In this document: one piece after another, positions 60,314 to 64,000 of the stretch | Layout of the letters: every line of letters starts with the position of its first letter | Position numbering within the stretch: the first letter of the stretch is position 1 | The notes under the pieces: generated by a model | What the model was told of the DNA's origin: nothing | Seen by the model: the letters and a program-made list of their open reading frames with translations, nothing else | The model's database searches: none | Assembly: GCA_973895155.1 (NCBI GenBank) | Contig: OZ316892.1 | Span: 18,600,001-18,664,000, forward strand | Direction: 5' to 3' | Source of the DNA: Marsupella aquatica | Taxonomy: Eukaryota > Marchantiophyta | DNA: 64,000 nucleotides | Made by a program: the position numbers and the translations under genes

Positions 60314-60614
60314 TGTTAGGAATTGACTCGAGTTCCCGACTTAGTTAGCTTGGCCTTACTAGGGTTAGTTAACCCTAGATTACATTAGGATAAGATCCGC
60401 TTAGTTTAGGCCCACTCATCTTGGCCCCCTTGGGGGGTATAGGTTGGAGGGAGAGAACTCTCTCCCTCGATCATTCTTCACATGTACTCTCATTTGCTAT
60501 GGAGCCTTCAGAAGTTTCTCCACTCGGGGTGTTTCATCGGTGTAGCGTCTGATTGAGTGAGTCTCTCTCATGTTTCCGCATTGCTGTCTAGTCCGGAGCC
60601 GACGGTTTCTTACA
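60314..60614 (+). repeat. 3' LTR of the Ty1-copia element
   Basis: Immediately after the purine tract AAGGTGGAGA, the LTR starts TGTTAGGAATT and ends TTTCTTACA, giving the TG...CA borders and short inverted ends typical of copia LTRs. The length is about 301 bp. A partner LTR is not in the window. Confidence 0.65.
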
Positions 60615-61796
60615 CATCGATAATCATAGCAAATCTCCCAACTTCCAAAAGCTCAGAAAGTAAACCAATAAGTTACACAATAGATTATAAGAAAGTTTAC
60701 ATATTGAATGCAACAAGGGGCACAAGAGGGAACACCTGAAGATGGAGCTAAAAATCAGGGCCTTGGCTCAAATCTGCATTAGGCGCAAGCTCCTGCCTCA
60801 GAAAAACCTGAGCAAGCATGCATTTGTCCAACCTAAAATATAGTCTCAATATCTTTTGGAGTCGTTGGTCAGTTTGTTATAATTCTTAGAAATGAACTAG
60901 AACGCAGTTAGAGTTTCTTGTCAATGAGTATTAGTTGATCAGTGGAGCCCTTTGGAGTCTTTGTACACGTACCTTAGCCTGGTAGCACAATGAACCTCAA
61001 GATTATGCCTTACATGACCATACATGTAGACAACCTGTGCAAGGTGAGTAAATCTTTGTACCAATTAACAGACCAGCTACTCCAAATCTTCCCACCATGT
61101 CCAAGTCGATCACTTGGCAGTGGAGCCTTGCCTGCAAGGTAGGCAGCAGTTAATTACAGCGTGGTTGATAAGCCTTAATGAATTAACGACACGGCTTGAT
61201 CTATTGTTAGTTACCATCTATTGTTAGTTACCTAGCTTCTAGAACTCCTACTGTACACAGTCATACCTGCTGTAACGGACTTTAAAGGCACGAATTCTGA
61301 GCTATAAGACAGTGTGTTGTGAAGTGAATAGTAGCTCGGCAGAAATCCTGTAGCCTCCACTATTTGAACCGGAGGGTCCGTTCTTAGTAAACAAGTAACT
61401 TTACTAGTGTTTGAGACGCCCCCAATTACTTTGTAGGTTAATTTGGCTCTTTAACAACATAGGGCCACAGTCAATTGGCAGTAGTAGACTTTGCTTTCTA
61501 TATTATAGCTCAATACCCATAACTTTACTTTCTATATTACTACTGTAGCTCAATACCCATACATTGCACAAAAGATGTCAGTACTAAAAAAGAAATGGTG
61601 TTGCCGAAAATGTCATTATGTGAAAGATGTTGCTATGTCAAAGATGCCGGCAAGTAAAAAGAAATGGCGTAACACCAAAGATGTTAAAATGTGAAAGATG
61701 TAGTCAAGTAAAAAGACATGCGGCACCAATGAATTGAAGATTTCATTATTGTAAAAAGTTTGTGAAGACTTAAAAAGATGTCATGACGCCAAAGAT
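60615..61796. other. non-coding DNA with short AAAGATG repeats
   Basis: No gene. Between 61570 and 61740, three degenerate copies of a 55-70 bp unit contain AAAGATGT and AAAAAGAAATGG. Confidence 0.4.
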
Positions 61797-64000
61797 CACT
61801 AGAAGAAAACCACCCATTCTGAGACCCTCCCCTATGTGACTTGTGTGAGACCTTCATAAATATGCGACTCCAAGTCCGTGGGTGTCATGTTAGTTACATC
61901 ATACCAACTAAATTCTTGTGAAGTTGTGGGAAGTCATGCTTACAACCTTATCCAATGTTACAAATGTAACACTGGTAAGTAAGAAATAGGTAAGTTATAT
62001 CAGTTACTCAATAATAGTGGAATATGAATTGGACATCATTTTATAAATTTCTGTGAGCACACATACCTCATTGTCTTTCTACATTATGTAGAGGTGGGGA
62101 AGAGGGGTGGCAAGGGACAGATCACTCCTAGCAGTCACATATCAGGGGCTAAGTTTTTGGGGAGTAAAAAATCTAAAACATAAGTAAAACAAGTGTGAGG
62201 ACTTTTTACCCCTAGTTTCTTAGAGTAGTTTGGGAATGTTCTCAAATTAATTTTATTTTATATATGCGTGCAAGAATGTCATGATTGAAACATTATAAGT
62301 ACAAATGTGATATCATATATTTTTGGGACACTGCCAGAATTACATTTTATTCATAGAGGATGAAATATTTCATATAATTTGGGAATGGTATCAAAATTGG
62401 ATTAGAACACCCCTAATTTTCTTCAACAAAAATATACATATCTTTTGTGAACCCAAAAAAAACACTATACTTATTCGAGCCTGATGAGTCTAACATGAGG
62501 ACCCCAAAGTAATGGGCCGAAACAGAAATGATGCATGTGACCAGATTAAAGTGTGTTTGAGAAGTTATTGTTGAGTATTGTTAGCCATGCATGGTTAACT
62601 CTAGTCTTGGGTGAATTTCTAGTTACTTAGGCTAAACCACCATTAGAGTAGCCTAAACCACCATTAGGGTGTTAACTGTGATTAGTTGCAACTCTAGTAT
62701 AGAGCTAGCATATAGAGGGGCTAACAAGCCAGGGTTGCCTTTTTTAGTAAATAGTATTCAAGAACACCAATAATCAAGCTTTGTAAAAGTCCCACATAAA
62801 CTAAGTAGGATAAATTTGATTTCCTCCTTGCATGGGTATGTGAGAGTTTTGCCTAGAGATATAGATATCATGCTAGCTAGCTATCATCCTCTTCCCATAC
62901 ATTTGCTAGTGCCATGCATCATTCATGATTTCATTTTTATGGACCATTCCCCGATACACTTATATCCATTCCTACATGTGAATCTAAAAACACAACACAA
63001 GTCGCAGATGTACAGGACAAGATAGAATATACAAGTTGAAATGTATGAACAAAGTGCTCAGATCTGCTTCTCCCGGTTAGCCTGGTCATAATGAAGCACT
63101 GCCAGGGCAGGGCAAAATAACATGGAATAATTAAGGCAGGGACAGATAACATCTGGAACAATCATCCATGGGCAGTAGACAGCGGCACGGTACTACAGCA
63201 TCTATATTTACGTACTCGTGCGTATGTAACTCTCTAACGGCAACAGATTGTCAAGCTAACTCTTTGCCCAGTTTTAGATCCTGGGTCCGAGCAATGCAAC
63301 GATATGGGGGGAGCTACTCTGAACGCTAACAGCCCACTATACTGATCACCCACTGGAAAATTCGCTATGCAGCGCTATCTTGTTCCGTTACATCACTTGG
63401 CTCTTGGCCAAATTTCGAACCTGCTGCCAAATATCGCTCAAAGAAAAATTGGACATATGCCAAACACAGGGAAAAACTGTCGTCTACCCATGAAGGAGAT
63501 CAGATATCCCCCCAGTTAAACAGGACATTCAACTCCATGCATGTGGGGGTGGGTTCGAACCTACTTTGAAATGGGGAAATGTGTATTGCACCTGGGTACG
63601 GTTGCATGTGACTTACTGTTTCTCCCATGTGTGAATGAGACATGGCGGGCCTTTGATGAAGTCCTTCCGGGTGTACTGTCACATGTAGGGATTTGCAAGA
63701 TCTCCATGGTGGAAACTGATACCAATCACTTGTATCCAATCACTTGATGCACAATGAAGACCGGGTCACATCCAATTATATGGTGGACAGTAAGTAACCC
63801 CACAGGCAGAGCTCAAATGTAATTTCAATCATCATACACTGCTAAATTAAAATTCATGATCGCGAGAGTCAGCATTTATTTATAAAGATAGATATGTGCT
63901 AGTTAGCTACTGCAAGCTAGTGCTGAAGTCCATCACTATATATACAGAATACAGAACAAAAAAACATCTTATATTTAATTTGAGAGTAACCATGGACTCC
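61797..64000. mobile_element. CACTA-5 left terminal region, runs out of the window
   Basis: The left end starts CACTAGAAGAAAACCACCCA at 61797, preceded by GAT. The following 100 bp match the inverted right end of CACTA-4 (CTGAGACC, GTGACTTG, GAGACCTTCAT, GCGACTCCAAG, GTGTCATGTTAGT). No coding gene is recognised in the 2.2 kb inside, which fits a subterminal or internal non-coding part. Confidence 0.65.

Noticed and set aside
63500-63747. Overlapping ORFs on both strands near the window end
   Set aside because: Both are short, antisense to each other and without motifs; they lie in the non-coding interior of CACTA-5.

Overview
This is a transposon-dense stretch of nuclear DNA from a streptophyte (land plant or close relative). 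I cannot place it further from sequence alone. The evidence is plant CACTA (En/Spm) transposase genes with short GT-AG introns, Ty1-copia remains, a plant-style FCP1/NIF-like phosphatase gene with introns, and a pseudogene of ribosomal protein eL20 (L18a). Only the phosphatase gene (16703-19197, minus strand, 3 exons, 726 codons) looks like an intact, ordinary multi-exon host gene. Almost everything else is mobile DNA, much of it carrying nonsense codons or frameshifts.

Layout. 1-11918: a CACTA element on the plus strand (CACTA-1). It carries an unidentified partial ORF, an EDM2-like PHD-finger ORF, a tandem-BRCT ORF, an F-box-like ORF, a TNP2-type transposase gene and a TNPA-like gene, and ends in subterminal repeats and a CACTA terminus. 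11919-13842: degenerate sequence and a single-BRCT pseudogene. 14101-16500: 5' half of a Ty1-copia element (minus). 16703-19197: the phosphatase gene. 19300-23300: an element with a long coiled-coil ORF (minus). 23322-31567: a second CACTA element (minus, CACTA-2) with PHD, TNP2-type and TNPA-like pseudogenes, cut on the left by the coiled-coil element. 31680-35400: a second, more decayed coiled-coil element. 35400-39760: non-coding, ending in CTG-rich repeats. 39787-40185: a small orphan ORF. 41381-45154: a multi-exon DDE transposase pseudogene of a non-CACTA type, with a higher-order tandem repeat in its first intron. 46850-54146: the hugely expanded subterminal region of a third CACTA element (CACTA-3), made of roughly 578-bp and 83-bp tandem repeats and holding two 638-bp MITE-like insertions. 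This element landed inside a third copy of the PHD gene (54147-54338). 54350-60110: non-coding with a Cys-rich pseudogene, the eL20 pseudogene and another CACTA terminus. 60111-60614: the 3' end and LTR of a second copia element. 61797-64000: the left end of a further CACTA element.

The most interesting theme is a CACTA lineage that repeatedly carries an EDM2-like multi-PHD protein, a chromatin-reader type that in Arabidopsis acts on H3K9me2 and transposon silencing. One element also carries BRCT and F-box-like ORFs just upstream of its transposase. I infer a possible counter-silencing or chromatin-targeting cassette; the sequence shows the gene arrangement but not the function. Premature stops in these elements are mostly TAG or TGA, as expected if methylated C has decayed to T.
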